Positions 1 through 9,578 of a DNA stretch of 64,000 nt are shown here, one piece after another. Position 1 is the stretch's first letter, and every line of letters begins with the position of its first letter. Source of the stretch: G965205255 sp965205255. Lineage in GTDB: Bacteria > Pseudomonadota > Gammaproteobacteria > Pseudomonadales > Endozoicomonadaceae. The position numbers were made by a program, and so were the translations under genes. The DNA lies in the NCBI GenBank assembly GCA_965205255.1, contig OZ242051.1, positions 1,116,001-1,180,000 of the forward strand, given 5' to 3'. Below the pieces are notes generated by a model. That model was not told where the DNA came from. It saw only the letters and a program-made list of their open reading frames with translations, and did not search any database.

Positions 1-133
1 TAAAGACAATCGCAAAAAACAATAAAATCGCTGAAATTCTCGTACGCAACGACTTTCGTCTGAGAGTTACTGCTGAAAAAAACCTCAAACAGCACAATTT
101 AAAATGAGATGCCTTATCAGTCAACGCCGACAT
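1..133 (-). CDS. ftsQ: cell division protein FtsQ, N-terminal part (cut by window edge)
   Basis: The ATG at 133 follows the ddl stop by 8 bases, with a GAGGGA ribosome-binding site in between. The 44 visible codons give a basic cytoplasmic N-terminus (RRKSLRTR) followed by the start of a hydrophobic segment (ISAILLFFAIVF). This is the FtsQ layout: short cytoplasmic tail, one membrane span, then a periplasmic POTRA domain, which lies outside the window. FtsQ links early and late divisome proteins (FtsQLB). Identity rests on topology and on the conserved ddl-ftsQ order; too little is visible for sequence-level proof. A frame open on the plus strand (3-107) is its shadow. Confidence 0.75.
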   Translation of the reverse strand, partial: MSALTDKASHFKLCCLRFFSAVTLRRKSLRTRISAILLFFAIVF

Positions 134-141
134 TCCCTCGC

Positions 142-1104
142 TTATACTCTCTCATCATTTGTTATGCCCTTAACAGGTATAGCTTTATCAAAAAAAGCGC
201 TATCGAGAATTTTTAGCACGAGTGACCGGAGATTAATACCTGCTGATTTCGCAGCTTGTGGCACAATACTATGAGCAGTCATTCCAGGAACAGTATTTGC
301 TTCAATCAACCAAAAACCACCTTCTGAATCTTCCATAAAATCTACACGACCCCAGCACTTGCAACCCAGTGCATTAAACGCCTTTTCCGCCAAATATTGC
401 ATTTCTTGTTCACTTTTCTTATTTAAACCGCAAGGAATAAGATATCGGGTAGTATCTACCTTGTATTTTGCTTCATAATCATAAAATCCAGAAGCCGGCA
501 CAATCCGTACAACAGGCAAAGCACTCCCGTTAAGGAATGAGACAGAAAATTCTCGGCCTTTAATCCACCGTTCAATTATCACTTCTTTGCCAAAGCTTAA
601 TGCTTTTTTTATTGCTAGCTTAAGTTCAGATCTCAGGCTAACAGGGTAAGTTCCTAATGTGGAGCCCTGACAAGTTGCCTTAACAAAACATGGAAACGGA
701 TAAACAGCTGGAATATCATCAATTGATTTAACCAGATGAAAATCAGGTGTTGGCAACCCTATGCTCTTCCATACAAGCTTGCTTCTATATTTATCTATCG
801 CCAATGCTGAAGATTGAACATCACTACCAGTAAAGGGTATTCCCATTATTTTGAGTAACCCCTGAATCACACCATCTTCTCCATTAGTACCATGCAAGGC
901 TATGAAGGCACGATCAGGTTTTAAGTGTTGTAACTGCTCAACCACGTTATTAGCGCTATCTACTAGCGAGCATTTAACACCTGCACTTTGCAATGTTTCA
1001 TAAACACATTTTCCGGAAATTAACGATACTTCTCTCTCCGGAGAATTGCCTCCATACAAGATAACCACATGCCCGTATTGACTGATATTATTTGATATTC
1101 TCAT
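142..1104 (-). CDS. ddl: D-alanine--D-alanine ligase
   Basis: A 320-residue ATP-grasp enzyme that joins two D-Ala in the cytoplasm for the peptidoglycan stem peptide. Seen: the N-terminal GG(x)SPEREVSL motif with the substrate-binding Glu, the HGTNGEDG turn, and the C-terminal metal/ATP signature EANTVPGMT. Length is close to the DdlB family (about 305-310). The ATG at 1104 shares its A with the murC stop (TAATG), so the two are translationally coupled. It sits between murC and ftsQ, the DdlB position in dcw clusters. Confidence 0.96.
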   Translation of the reverse strand: MRISNNISQYGHVVILYGGNSPEREVSLISGKCVYETLQSAGVKCSLVDSANNVVEQLQHLKPDRAFIALHGTNGEDGVIQGLLKIMGIPFTGSDVQSSALAIDKYRSKLVWKSIGLPTPDFHLVKSIDDIPAVYPFPCFVKATCQGSTLGTYPVSLRSELKLAIKKALSFGKEVIIERWIKGREFSVSFLNGSALPVVRIVPASGFYDYEAKYKVDTTRYLIPCGLNKKSEQEMQYLAEKAFNALGCKCWGRVDFMEDSEGGFWLIEANTVPGMTAHSIVPQAAKSAGINLRSLVLKILDSAFFDKAIPVKGITNDERV

Positions 1105-2591
1105 TATTCCTCTTCAGCACACTGTGCAACTGTAAGGTTTTCACTCAATTCTTTTGCCAACTGTCCTATATCACCTGCACCCTGCGTTAACAGTATATCG
1201 TTGTTTTTCAATACACCACTAAGTACTTCTATAATTGATGTTTCTTTGGAAATGAAAATTGGGTCTACCTTGCCACGTTGACGTATACTACCACAAAGAC
1301 TTTTACCATCAGCATTTTGTACGGGTCTTTCACCTGCAGGATAAACTTCCATAAGTAAAAGAATATCAACCTGAGATAATGCCTCAACAAAATCTTCGTA
1401 AAGATCATACGTACGTGAATAACGATGTGGCTGAAAAATCATAACCAGCCTTTTATCCGGCCAACCTTTTCGAATTGCCCTAACCGTAGCAGAAACCTCT
1501 GTAGGATGATGCCCGTAATCATCAACAAACAATACGTGAGCATTAGATTTTATCTGAAAGTTGCCATAGACCTGAAATCTCCTGCCAACACCTGTAAAAT
1601 GCCTAAAACCATCAATCAATATTTCAGGTTTAACCTCTTCATGAATACCAACAGCAAAAGCTGCCAGTGCATTAAGTACATTGTGAACTCCCGGCATATG
1701 TAACACAACCGGACAAGCCTCACCTTTACCGGCAATAATAATGTCAAAAGTAGTTTTAATACCTTGCTGTTGAATGTTTACTGCACGAATATCGGCATCT
1801 GCTGACTCCCCGTACGTAACAATATGACGCTTCATTTTTGGCAACAGCATACGCACAGCAGGGTCATCAATGCAGGCAACAATCAGCCCATAGAAAGGCA
1901 GGTTATGCAAAAAACTTATAAAAGTCTCATAAAGGCGCTCAATATCTCCATTGTAGGTTGACATATGATCCGGTTCGATATTTGTAACCACTGCCACCAT
2001 AGGTTGCAGGTGCATAAACGAAGCATCACTTTCATCAGCCTCAGCCACAAAAATACGACTTTCACCCAGACCTGCATTACTGCCTGCCGCATTTAAGCAG
2101 CCACCAATAACAAAAGTAGGGTCAAGCTTTGCATGCCCCAATATTGAAGCGATCATGCTCGTGGTTGTCGTTTTACCGTGAGTCCCGGAAACCGCTATTC
2201 CGTACCGATAGCGCATTAGTTCTGCCAACATTTCAGCACGAGAAATAACTGGAATACGTGATTTTATTGCAGTCACCAGCTCAGGGTTATCAGCCGTAAT
2301 TGCCGTTGAAATCACAACCACATCGGCTTTTATAATATTTTCTGCATCATGGCCTATAAAAATCACAATACCCAGTTTACGCAAAAAATGGGTATTGACT
2401 GACTCTTTCACATCAGAGCCAGAAACACTATATCCTTGATTTTTAAGTACCTGAGCAATACCACACATTCCTGCACCACCGATACCTACAAAATGTATAT
2501 GACGAACCCGTCGCATACCTGGCACCGACATAACCTGCTTGCAAACACTCTTTTCCTTTTGGAAGAAACAACTGCTTTCACTGTTATTCAC
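1104..2591 (-). CDS. murC: UDP-N-acetylmuramate--L-alanine ligase MurC
   Basis: Adds L-Ala to UDP-MurNAc in the cytoplasm, the first Mur ligase step. Seen: the N-terminal HIHFVGIGGAGMCGIA nucleotide fold, the Mur P-loop GTHGKTTTTSM, and EADESDASF. The frame is open to a TTG at 2618, but the better start is the GTG at 2591. That GTG has AGGAAG 6 bases upstream and overlaps the murG stop by 8 bases. It gives 495 residues, near the usual 480-490. An internal ATG at 2531 is also possible. Part of the minus-strand dcw operon. Confidence 0.95.
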   Translation of the reverse strand: MNNSESSCFFQKEKSVCKQVMSVPGMRRVRHIHFVGIGGAGMCGIAQVLKNQGYSVSGSDVKESVNTHFLRKLGIVIFIGHDAENIIKADVVVISTAITADNPELVTAIKSRIPVISRAEMLAELMRYRYGIAVSGTHGKTTTTSMIASILGHAKLDPTFVIGGCLNAAGSNAGLGESRIFVAEADESDASFMHLQPMVAVVTNIEPDHMSTYNGDIERLYETFISFLHNLPFYGLIVACIDDPAVRMLLPKMKRHIVTYGESADADIRAVNIQQQGIKTTFDIIIAGKGEACPVVLHMPGVHNVLNALAAFAVGIHEEVKPEILIDGFRHFTGVGRRFQVYGNFQIKSNAHVLFVDDYGHHPTEVSATVRAIRKGWPDKRLVMIFQPHRYSRTYDLYEDFVEALSQVDILLLMEVYPAGERPVQNADGKSLCGSIRQRGKVDPIFISKETSIIEVLSGVLKNNDILLTQGAGDIGQLAKELSENLTVAQCAEEE

Positions 2592-3717
2592 AAAGCACTT
2601 CCTCACAAATTTGTGCAATAGTTATCGAAGCATCAGGCTTCGAACACTTTATGGCAGACTGACTCATTTTAGCTAATCTATCTCCGTCACTAAACAGTTG
2701 CATAATCGTTGATGTTAACAAATCTTCTGTCAATTTTTTCTGTTGAATAATAATTGCAGCGTGATGCTTTTCTAAATACTGCGCATTTTTCAATTGTTGC
2801 TGATCTTTATGCCAAGGATAAGGAATCAAAATGGAAGGCTTTCCTACATTTGCAAGCTCTGCAACCGTTAACGCACCAGAACGACAAATCACAATATTTG
2901 CCCAATTATACGCTGCTGCAATATCAGTTATAAAAGGTTCAACTTTAACATTCAGCTTAAGCCTGTCATAGGACTGTTGTGCTTTTTTATAAAGAGTTGC
3001 ACCGGTTTGATGCCAGACATTAAACGTCTCATTAGGATTGATTTTCTGATATTCACAAAGACGATTAAGCATCGCTGGAATCACTTCATTAATGGCTAAT
3101 GCACCACGACTTCCACCTAACACTAAAATATTAAATGATGTTTTTTTTTCTGTTTCTGAGGATGGAGATACTTGTGAAGAATAAATGGCATGCCTGACTG
3201 GATTGCCAGTAAATACTTTTTTTTTGGATCCTGAAAAAGCTTCCGGAAAAGCCACCAGTATTTTTTTTGCTAAAAATGCCGATAGCCGGTTGGTTAATCC
3301 TTCAACTGCATTTTGTTCGTGAATAACAAGAGGAATCCTCAGTAACTTAGCCGCTAAAGCACCAGGGCCGGAAACAAACCCCCCCATACCCAATACAGCC
3401 ATCGGCTTAATCTTTCGCATAATACTCATGGACTGAAATGTTGAAACAATAATGCGCCATGGAGCTGCCAACAATGCTTTCAACCCTTTTCCCCGCACAC
3501 CTTTAACTGAGATAAAATTAATGGGCAAATCGTATTTTGGAATTAATTCTGCTTCCATTCCTTGACGTGTACCAAGCCAACAAACAGAAATTTTCCGTTT
3601 TTTTAACTCCTCAGCCACAGCAAGCCCTGGAAATATATGCCCTCCTGTACCACCAGCCATGATCATTATTTTTTTTTCAAGCGGCTTTTTTGATGACTTC
3701 TTATTCAATGATTTCAT
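2584..3717 (-). CDS. murG: UDP-N-acetylglucosamine transferase MurG
   Basis: Transfers GlcNAc to lipid I to form lipid II at the inner face of the membrane. Seen: the glycine-rich acceptor loop IMIMAGGTGGHIFPGLAVA, the internal LVLGGSRGALAINE, and the donor-binding CRSGALTVAELANVG. At 377 residues it is slightly longer than usual because of a Lys-rich N-terminal extension before the first strand. It is separated from ftsW by 74 bases and coupled to murC. Confidence 0.95.
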   Translation of the reverse strand: MKSLNKKSSKKPLEKKIMIMAGGTGGHIFPGLAVAEELKKRKISVCWLGTRQGMEAELIPKYDLPINFISVKGVRGKGLKALLAAPWRIIVSTFQSMSIMRKIKPMAVLGMGGFVSGPGALAAKLLRIPLVIHEQNAVEGLTNRLSAFLAKKILVAFPEAFSGSKKKVFTGNPVRHAIYSSQVSPSSETEKKTSFNILVLGGSRGALAINEVIPAMLNRLCEYQKINPNETFNVWHQTGATLYKKAQQSYDRLKLNVKVEPFITDIAAAYNWANIVICRSGALTVAELANVGKPSILIPYPWHKDQQQLKNAQYLEKHHAAIIIQQKKLTEDLLTSTIMQLFSDGDRLAKMSQSAIKCSKPDASITIAQICEEVLCE

Positions 3718-3791
3718 TGTTTACTCAAGAATATTCTGTAATTTGCCAGCATACTTAACACCTGCAAAAATATAAAACCAATATTTAATTA

Positions 3792-5033
3792 TTAATGAAT
3801 TTTACTTTCAGCAATAAAATACCGCTGTCTGTTTTCATAATCAATTCTAAGTAACAAACCCACAATAAGACAGCTTACCAAGAGATTACTTCCTCCATAA
3901 CTAAAAAATGGCAAAGCCAGTCCTTTGGTGGGTAACAAGCCAGTATTCACGCCCACATTAATACACACCTGACTTGCCAACAATAATCCTGTGCCATAGG
4001 CAAGATAAGCGGAAAAAAAGGCTCCTTGTATTTCTGATATTCGACCTATTTTCAATGCCTTAAACGCCACATAAAATAACATTATCAAAGCAATAATACA
4101 GCCCAAAAGTCCTAATTCTTCTCCTAATATAGAAAAAATAAAATCCGTATGCGCTTCCGGAAGATAAAACAACTTTTGAATACTCTCACCTAACCCAACA
4201 CCATGCCAGCCCCCGCGACCAAAAGCAATAAGAGCTTGTGTTAACTGATAACCACTACCAAACTGATAGGCCCATGGATTCATGTATGTAGTTAAACGAC
4301 TAATTCTGTACGGCTCACTAATAGCAATCAACGCAATACCGATTAAGGCAACCACCAGCAACACCAAATACTGACGTATACCTGCACCGGCCATAAAAAT
4401 CATTCCCATGACAGTGCAAACCAACACGACCGATGCACCAAAATCAGGTTCTGCCAACAATAACCCTATCACTAACAGCAAAACAATCAATGGCTTAATA
4501 AACCCCCACCAACCGTTTCTAACTTCTTCTTGGCGTCGTTTTAAATAAGAGGCTAGATAAATTGTCAGTAATAGTTTTGCTAATTCAGATGGTTGAAAGT
4601 TAAACAGTCCCAGTGGCAACCATCGAACACTACCGTTTATTTCGCGACCAACCAGCAATACAACAAACAGCAAACCAAGCGCAATAAACAATAAATATCC
4701 ACTACAACGCTCTATATGCTTTTGTGGTGTCATCATCACCAGAACCATTAGCACTATGCCACCAATGATATAAACAGCCTGACGAACAGTATAATAAAGA
4801 GAAAAATAACCCGAAGACTGTGCCAGATTAACAGATGCTGATGTCACCATCACAAGACCAAAGAATAAAAGCCCAAAAAAACAAAGCAATAAGCCAGTAT
4901 CTATAGGTTTATGATAAACGGGTGAACCTAATAGAAAACGACACCCGCTCCTAATAGCAGAAAACAATTTGAAATCAGAAATTTTTGCATTGATTTTCTG
5001 TAACATTGAATTCACTATCTGATTTTCAGGCAC
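3792..5033 (-). CDS. ftsW: peptidoglycan glycosyltransferase FtsW (SEDS family)
   Basis: Septal SEDS polymerase acting on lipid II, with about ten membrane spans. Seen: the periplasmic-loop segment GLLPTKGLALPFFSYGG and PEAHTDFIFSILGEELGL, both SEDS signatures. It is 413 residues from a GTG at 5033 that has GGAGA about 7 bases upstream; other GTG/ATG codons follow within 20 codons. Its position between murD and murG identifies FtsW rather than RodA. The cognate transpeptidase gene ftsI is not in this window. Confidence 0.94.
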   Translation of the reverse strand: MPENQIVNSMLQKINAKISDFKLFSAIRSGCRFLLGSPVYHKPIDTGLLLCFFGLLFFGLVMVTSASVNLAQSSGYFSLYYTVRQAVYIIGGIVLMVLVMMTPQKHIERCSGYLLFIALGLLFVVLLVGREINGSVRWLPLGLFNFQPSELAKLLLTIYLASYLKRRQEEVRNGWWGFIKPLIVLLLVIGLLLAEPDFGASVVLVCTVMGMIFMAGAGIRQYLVLLVVALIGIALIAISEPYRISRLTTYMNPWAYQFGSGYQLTQALIAFGRGGWHGVGLGESIQKLFYLPEAHTDFIFSILGEELGLLGCIIALIMLFYVAFKALKIGRISEIQGAFFSAYLAYGTGLLLASQVCINVGVNTGLLPTKGLALPFFSYGGSNLLVSCLIVGLLLRIDYENRQRYFIAESKIH

Positions 5034-5075
5034 AAAATAATCTCCGGTCTGCCATGGGGGGATCTTCCCGTACTT

Positions 5076-6425
5076 TTACCCTGATAATTTTCGCACTTGC
5101 TCTATAAACAGATTACCCCTTACCTGATAATCTGGAAACATATCCCAACTGGTGCAAGCTGGTGATAATAATACACGCTCTTCAGGCAACACATTTTCCT
5201 TTGCTATTGCTACTGCTTCTTCAAGAGTATTAACATTAACGACAGAAGTCACCCCACCGATTGCTTTTTCTATTTTACATGCATCTTTACCATACAAAAC
5301 AACCTTTCGGACATGCTTGTTGATGGCCGTGGCAAATTTTTTAAAATTCGCACCTTTGCCATCACCACCGGCAATGAGTATCAACCCTTTTTTTTCAGAA
5401 AATGCTAACCCTTCAATAGCGGCAATACTCGCTCCTTCATTGGTACCTTTTGAATCATTAAACCAATCTGCACCGTATTTACGTGCCACCCACTGACAAC
5501 GATGTGGCAGTCCGGGAAATTTTGTCAGCGTATCAAGCATTTTAACCAACGAGAACCCAAGCTGCTTGCCTGCCGTTAACGCAGCCAAAGCATTCAATGC
5601 ATTATGCCAACCTTTCATTTTCATTTCATTGACCGGTAATAATAAGTCAGAACCTTTTGCTAAAAACCACTTTCCGGCACTTTTAATCAATCCAAACTGA
5701 CCTTCTTTTGGTGCCTTAGCAGTAAAAGGGCAACATTTTATCTTAAGTGAATTATCCGCCCAAGTTTGCTTATCTTCCTGATTATAAACGGCAATATCAC
5801 AGTGCTCATAGATTCGATGTTTAGCAGCAATATATTTTTGCATTATATGATGCACATCAAGATGATCCGGAGATATGTTTAACATAACAGCAATGGCAGG
5901 TCTTAAACAACAAACACGCTCTAACTGAAAACTTGAAAGCTCCAGAATATACAAATCTTTAGGTGATCTATTTAACAGGTCCAAAACAGGCACACCAATA
6001 TTTCCAGCCACAGCGACATTAATATCACAAGCTTTTGCCATTTCACCAATCAACTGCGTAACCGTGCTTTTTCCGTTTGAGCCTGTTACTCCGACAACAG
6101 GCTTTTTAATTGACTGACAAAAAAGGTCAATATCACTTAAAAGCATTACACCTGCATTTAAGGCCTCAACAATCATAGGGTGATCCAAAGGTATCCCCGG
6201 ACTTACCACCATTGCATCTGCTTTTTTAAGTAACGAACCATCTTTAACGCCGGTGAAAAGCTCTGAATGGGGAAACATTTTTCGCACTTTATTAAGACAA
6301 GGAGGGTTATGCCTGCTGTCGACTGCAAAAAAATCAACACCCTGAGTTGCCAGATATTTCGCACAGGAAATACCTGTGGCTCCAAGTCCAACGACTGCCC
6401 AGCGATATTTTTGCAAACTAAGCAT
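5076..6425 (-). CDS. murD: UDP-N-acetylmuramoylalanine--D-glutamate ligase MurD
   Basis: Adds D-Glu to UDP-MurNAc-L-Ala. Seen: the N-terminal VVGLGATGISCAKYL fold, the P-loop GVTGSNGKSTVTQL, ELSSFQLE, and a C-terminal VLLSPACTSWDMF. The frame opens at a GTG (6440) abutting the mraY stop. The ATG at 6425 is preferred: it has GAGGA 8 bases upstream and gives 449 residues beginning MLSLQKYRW. Confidence 0.95.
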   Translation of the reverse strand: MLSLQKYRWAVVGLGATGISCAKYLATQGVDFFAVDSRHNPPCLNKVRKMFPHSELFTGVKDGSLLKKADAMVVSPGIPLDHPMIVEALNAGVMLLSDIDLFCQSIKKPVVGVTGSNGKSTVTQLIGEMAKACDINVAVAGNIGVPVLDLLNRSPKDLYILELSSFQLERVCCLRPAIAVMLNISPDHLDVHHIMQKYIAAKHRIYEHCDIAVYNQEDKQTWADNSLKIKCCPFTAKAPKEGQFGLIKSAGKWFLAKGSDLLLPVNEMKMKGWHNALNALAALTAGKQLGFSLVKMLDTLTKFPGLPHRCQWVARKYGADWFNDSKGTNEGASIAAIEGLAFSEKKGLILIAGGDGKGANFKKFATAINKHVRKVVLYGKDACKIEKAIGGVTSVVNVNTLEEAVAIAKENVLPEERVLLSPACTSWDMFPDYQVRGNLFIEQVRKLSG

Positions 6426-6440
6426 ATGATTTTTCCTCAC

Positions 6441-7523
6441 CTAACGAATCTTTAGTGAAGCCAAACCAATTAAAACTAGCACAATGGTCATAATCCAAAA
6501 CCGCACAATTACTTTAGGCTCTGCCCAGCCCTTTAATTCAAAGTGGTGATGAATAGGTGCCATTTTAAATATTCGTTTACCTCGGGTTTTAAACGAAACA
6601 ACCTGCAAAATAACAGAGACCGTTTCCATCACAAAGACTCCTCCCATAATAAAAAGAACAATTTCCTGGCGAACTATTACTGCTATCGTACCCAGTGCAG
6701 CACCTAATGCAAGTGAACCAACATCACCCATAAATACTTGTGCAGGATAAGTATTAAACCACAGAAATCCAAGGCCACTACCCACTAATGCACCAATAAA
6801 AACAATCAGTTCACCCACACCCGGAATTGAAGGGATATTTAGGTAATATGCAAAATTTGCATGACCGGAAAGATAAGCAAAAACCCCCAATGCAGAACCC
6901 ACAAGGATAGTCGGCATAATGGCAAGACCATCCAGTCCGTCTGTTAAATTAACCGCATTACTTGAACCAACTATAACAAAATAGGCTAGTACAACATAAA
7001 CAGGTCCAAGATATAAAAAACCCTGCTTCACAAAGGGGATCAGCAAACTGGTTTCCTGTGGAGTTGTTGCCAAATGGTAAAGAGTACAACTTACCATCAG
7101 TGCAAAAACAGACTGCCAAAAATATTTTCGGCGGGAGCTCAAACCACGTGAACTTTTTTCAATGACCTTTTTATAGTCGTCTATCCAGCCAATAACTCCA
7201 AACAATAACATCACAATGATCACTATCCACAAATAGATATTACTCAAATTCCCCCATAACAATGAACTCATGGTAATTGACAATAAAATCAACGCACCCC
7301 CCATTGTTGGTGTGCCTGATTTATTTAAGTGAGATTGTGGGCCGTCACTTCGGACAGCCTGACCTATCTGCTTTCTCTGAAGTGCCTTTATGACAACTGG
7401 GGCCAACCAAAGCGATAATGTCAGAGAAGTCAGTACACTCAAAATACCTCGCAGTGTTAGATAATGAAACACATCAAAGCCATGATAAAATTTTGCAAGC
7501 CAATCAAACAACCAAAGTAACAT
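6441..7523 (-). CDS. mraY: phospho-N-acetylmuramoyl-pentapeptide transferase MraY
   Basis: Polytopic enzyme that makes lipid I from UDP-MurNAc-pentapeptide and undecaprenyl phosphate. Seen: GTPTMGGALIL, the Asp-rich IGWIDDYKK, NLTDGLDGLA, FMGDVGSLALG and the C-terminal APIHHHFELKGW, all MraY hallmarks. The ATG at 7523 was chosen: it overlaps the murF stop (TGATG), has GGGGA upstream, and gives exactly 360 residues, the E. coli length. The frame continues 20 codons upstream into murF. Confidence 0.97.
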   Translation of the reverse strand: MLLWLFDWLAKFYHGFDVFHYLTLRGILSVLTSLTLSLWLAPVVIKALQRKQIGQAVRSDGPQSHLNKSGTPTMGGALILLSITMSSLLWGNLSNIYLWIVIIVMLLFGVIGWIDDYKKVIEKSSRGLSSRRKYFWQSVFALMVSCTLYHLATTPQETSLLIPFVKQGFLYLGPVYVVLAYFVIVGSSNAVNLTDGLDGLAIMPTILVGSALGVFAYLSGHANFAYYLNIPSIPGVGELIVFIGALVGSGLGFLWFNTYPAQVFMGDVGSLALGAALGTIAVIVRQEIVLFIMGGVFVMETVSVILQVVSFKTRGKRIFKMAPIHHHFELKGWAEPKVIVRFWIMTIVLVLIGLASLKIR

Positions 7524-8926
7524 CAAATATTCCCCTTTTGCACTTGCATCAGTTGCTTTTTGCTTTCTAGTGGCTTGCAACAACGGATTATATCATTCAT
7601 CCGCATTCCGTTACTTCCTTTGACAAGAACGGTGGTATCAGAGGATAAACCAGAAATCAACTCATTGATAAGTAACTGTTTATCTCTAAAATGCATTGCA
7701 TTTTTTCCAAATACCTCTGTTGCAAGTGCGCTTAACTTACCATACGTCATAAGCCGATTAATACCACATTGACTGGCATAACGCCCAGCATCTCTATGAG
7801 AGATATCAGCCTGAGTATCAAGCTCGCCCATATCACCTAAAACAAATATTTTTTCTCCCGGGCATGTGGCCAGCATATCCATGGCAGCGCGTGTTGAAGC
7901 GGGGTTAGCATTGTAAGACTCATCAATAATCAAGGCTCCTTTAATACCAATAAAGCGCTCACCACGCCTTGCATAAGGCGTTACTTTATGTAAAGCATTA
8001 CCTATAAGCTTAAGTGGAATACCTGCAGCCAGTGCTGCTGAGGCTGCTGAACAGGCATTCATTACCTGATGAGCACCCCAAAAAGCCAACTTTACAGGGA
8101 GCTTTTCACCCAAACAATTAAGTGTAAAACTAGTGCCGTTTTTTTGATGAATTATATCACTGGCATAAACATTGGCACGTTCTGAAGTCAGACTGAAACT
8201 TATTATTTTTGCCTGACGCTTTTTTGCCCTTTGCACCCACTGATCATAAAATCGACTATCTCTATTCAGAATGGCAAATCCATTTTCAGGCAGAAAGTCT
8301 AAAATTGCTCCTTTTTCTTGTGCCACACCTTTAACGGAGCCAAGACCTTTTAAATGTGCAGCCTCTGCATTGGTGATAATACTAATATATGGTTGTGCAA
8401 TATGTGCGAGTCTGGCAATTTCACCCGGATTACTGGTACCAATTTCGATAATGGCAAAACGATGTTCTGAACTCATACGGCTAAGTGTAATTGGCACACC
8501 AAGTTCATTATTGTAATTTCCTTTTGTTGCAAGTGAGGCTCCTGCCTCGGAACAAATTGTTGCCAGCATTTCTTTAACTGATGTTTTGCCACAACTTCCT
8601 GTTAGTCCGATTAACAAACCTTTAAAACAGTTACGACAAAAGCGACCCAGTTGCAATAGTGCCAGCCTTGTGTCTTTTACTAATAATTGTGGCCCTTCAG
8701 CATTGCTTACAAATTTTTCCACAACACACGCAACAGCACCGGCCTGAAAAGCCTGATCGACATAATCAAACCCATCAACCCTTTCTCCAGGAATGGCAAA
8801 AAAAATTTGCCCTTTTTTTAATGTCCGTGTATCTATGCTCACGGAACCAGAAATAGTTATATTGTTACCAATTAGCTCAGCCTCCATCACCTGAGCCAGC
8901 CGGAACAACGTTGAGTTTCCAATCAT
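7523..8926 (-). CDS. murF: UDP-MurNAc-tripeptide--D-alanyl-D-alanine ligase MurF
   Basis: Adds D-Ala-D-Ala to the UDP-MurNAc-tripeptide. Seen: the N-terminal MurF/E domain (IDTRTLKKGQIFFAIPGER), the P-loop GLTGSCGKTSVKEML, NYNNELGVP, and the C-terminal DESYNANPASTRAAM and LGDMGELD. The ATG at 8926 (467 residues) is preferred over the upstream TTG at 8947 because it matches the family N-terminus. A 650-base gap with a small ORF and a dispersed repeat separates it from murE, so it may need its own promoter. Confidence 0.95.
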   Translation of the reverse strand: MIGNSTLFRLAQVMEAELIGNNITISGSVSIDTRTLKKGQIFFAIPGERVDGFDYVDQAFQAGAVACVVEKFVSNAEGPQLLVKDTRLALLQLGRFCRNCFKGLLIGLTGSCGKTSVKEMLATICSEAGASLATKGNYNNELGVPITLSRMSSEHRFAIIEIGTSNPGEIARLAHIAQPYISIITNAEAAHLKGLGSVKGVAQEKGAILDFLPENGFAILNRDSRFYDQWVQRAKKRQAKIISFSLTSERANVYASDIIHQKNGTSFTLNCLGEKLPVKLAFWGAHQVMNACSAASAALAAGIPLKLIGNALHKVTPYARRGERFIGIKGALIIDESYNANPASTRAAMDMLATCPGEKIFVLGDMGELDTQADISHRDAGRYASQCGINRLMTYGKLSALATEVFGKNAMHFRDKQLLINELISGLSSDTTVLVKGSNGMRMNDIIRCCKPLESKKQLMQVQKGNI

Positions 8927-9287
8927 GGTACCTGCCCTGCAAGACAATTAAAATTTGTAAATTATTGTACTCACTGACGAAATAAACACAAAAAGAAATT
9001 ACACACAAAGTTGTAAAATTAGGTGAGTAATATAAAAAATTGATTTCTAATCAGGTTTTGGTTTACTAATGACTGAGGTACCTTTCTTCTGTCAGAAGAA
9101 AAAACCTTCGCTCAATATTGAGTATACCAAGCTTATTGCTGTGTAATCACATCGGGCTGAGTTTGTCTGAAGCATTGTATTATTGAAGGCGAAGTAACAA
9201 GCAAGAACAAGCCATTATTGGAAGCTCTAATGCACAAAAGCAAGACCAGAGAAGTAGCGCAATAGAAGCTAGAAGCAGGTTTTGGTA
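8927..9287. other. non-coding stretch between murF and the small ORF
   Basis: This 361-base stretch carries dispersed repeat copy A at its right end. The left part (8927-9177) is AT-rich. It must hold any promoter serving murF, but no clear -35/-10 pair stands out. The sequence near 9050 (TAATCAGGTTTTGG) echoes AAAACCTGATT just before repeat copy B at 59868, so the repeated unit may be longer than the core described. Confidence 0.4.
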
Positions 9288-9290
9288 TTA
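9178..9290 (-). repeat. dispersed repeat, copy A
   Basis: Read on the minus strand it begins TAATACCAAAACCTGCTTCTA and continues through TTGCGCTACTT. It matches copies B (59879), C (63895) and D (42081). On the plus strand this copy keeps an open frame ending SKTREVAQ-stop (stop at 9263-9265). The equivalent frames in copies C and D end SKIRKVAQ-stop and SKIRKATQ-stop. The repeat therefore looks like the decayed 3-prime end of a once-common gene, probably a mobile element. Its first bases overlap the stop codon of the ORF at 9288-9506. Confidence 0.7.
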
Positions 9291-9506
9291 CTTTCTTCCT
9301 AGCATTAACTCAATTAAAAGAGCACCAATAATCTGTTCACTTTTAGGCTCCAGATGTAAGCGCATTTTATGTCCATGAATCAAATGCTTTTTGTGCACAA
9401 TTTTGTGCTGGTATATTTGTTTTAGCGGTGGGGTGGAAACTGCACAAATGGAGCAACTAAATAAATCAATAAGAAGTGCTACTAAAATAATCTGATACGA
9501 ATTCAT
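9288..9506 (-). CDS. small hypothetical protein with signal-peptide-like N-terminus
   Basis: A 72-residue ORF from the ATG at 9506 (a GTG at 9515 is also in frame). Residues 1-24 (MNSYQIILVALLIDLFSCSI...) look like a signal peptide, followed by a basic, His-rich segment (HKKHLIHGHKMRLHL). No family is recognised. The ribosome-binding site is weak. It interrupts the dcw cluster between murE and murF in the same orientation. It may be a genuine lineage-specific gene or a chance frame; the signal-like start and the similar repeat downstream of two other secreted orphans argue mildly for a gene. Confidence 0.4.
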   Translation of the reverse strand: MNSYQIILVALLIDLFSCSICAVSTPPLKQIYQHKIVHKKHLIHGHKMRLHLEPKSEQIIGALLIELMLGRK

Positions 9507-9578
9507 AAAGACCACACATCATGATTAACAAAACAGCTGTACTTATCATTATATAGCAATATCAAGATAATGATAAAA

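Noticed and set aside
3..107. Plus-strand open frame at the left edge
   Set aside because: It is antisense to the N-terminus of ftsQ, which has a ribosome-binding site and the expected neighbour ddl.
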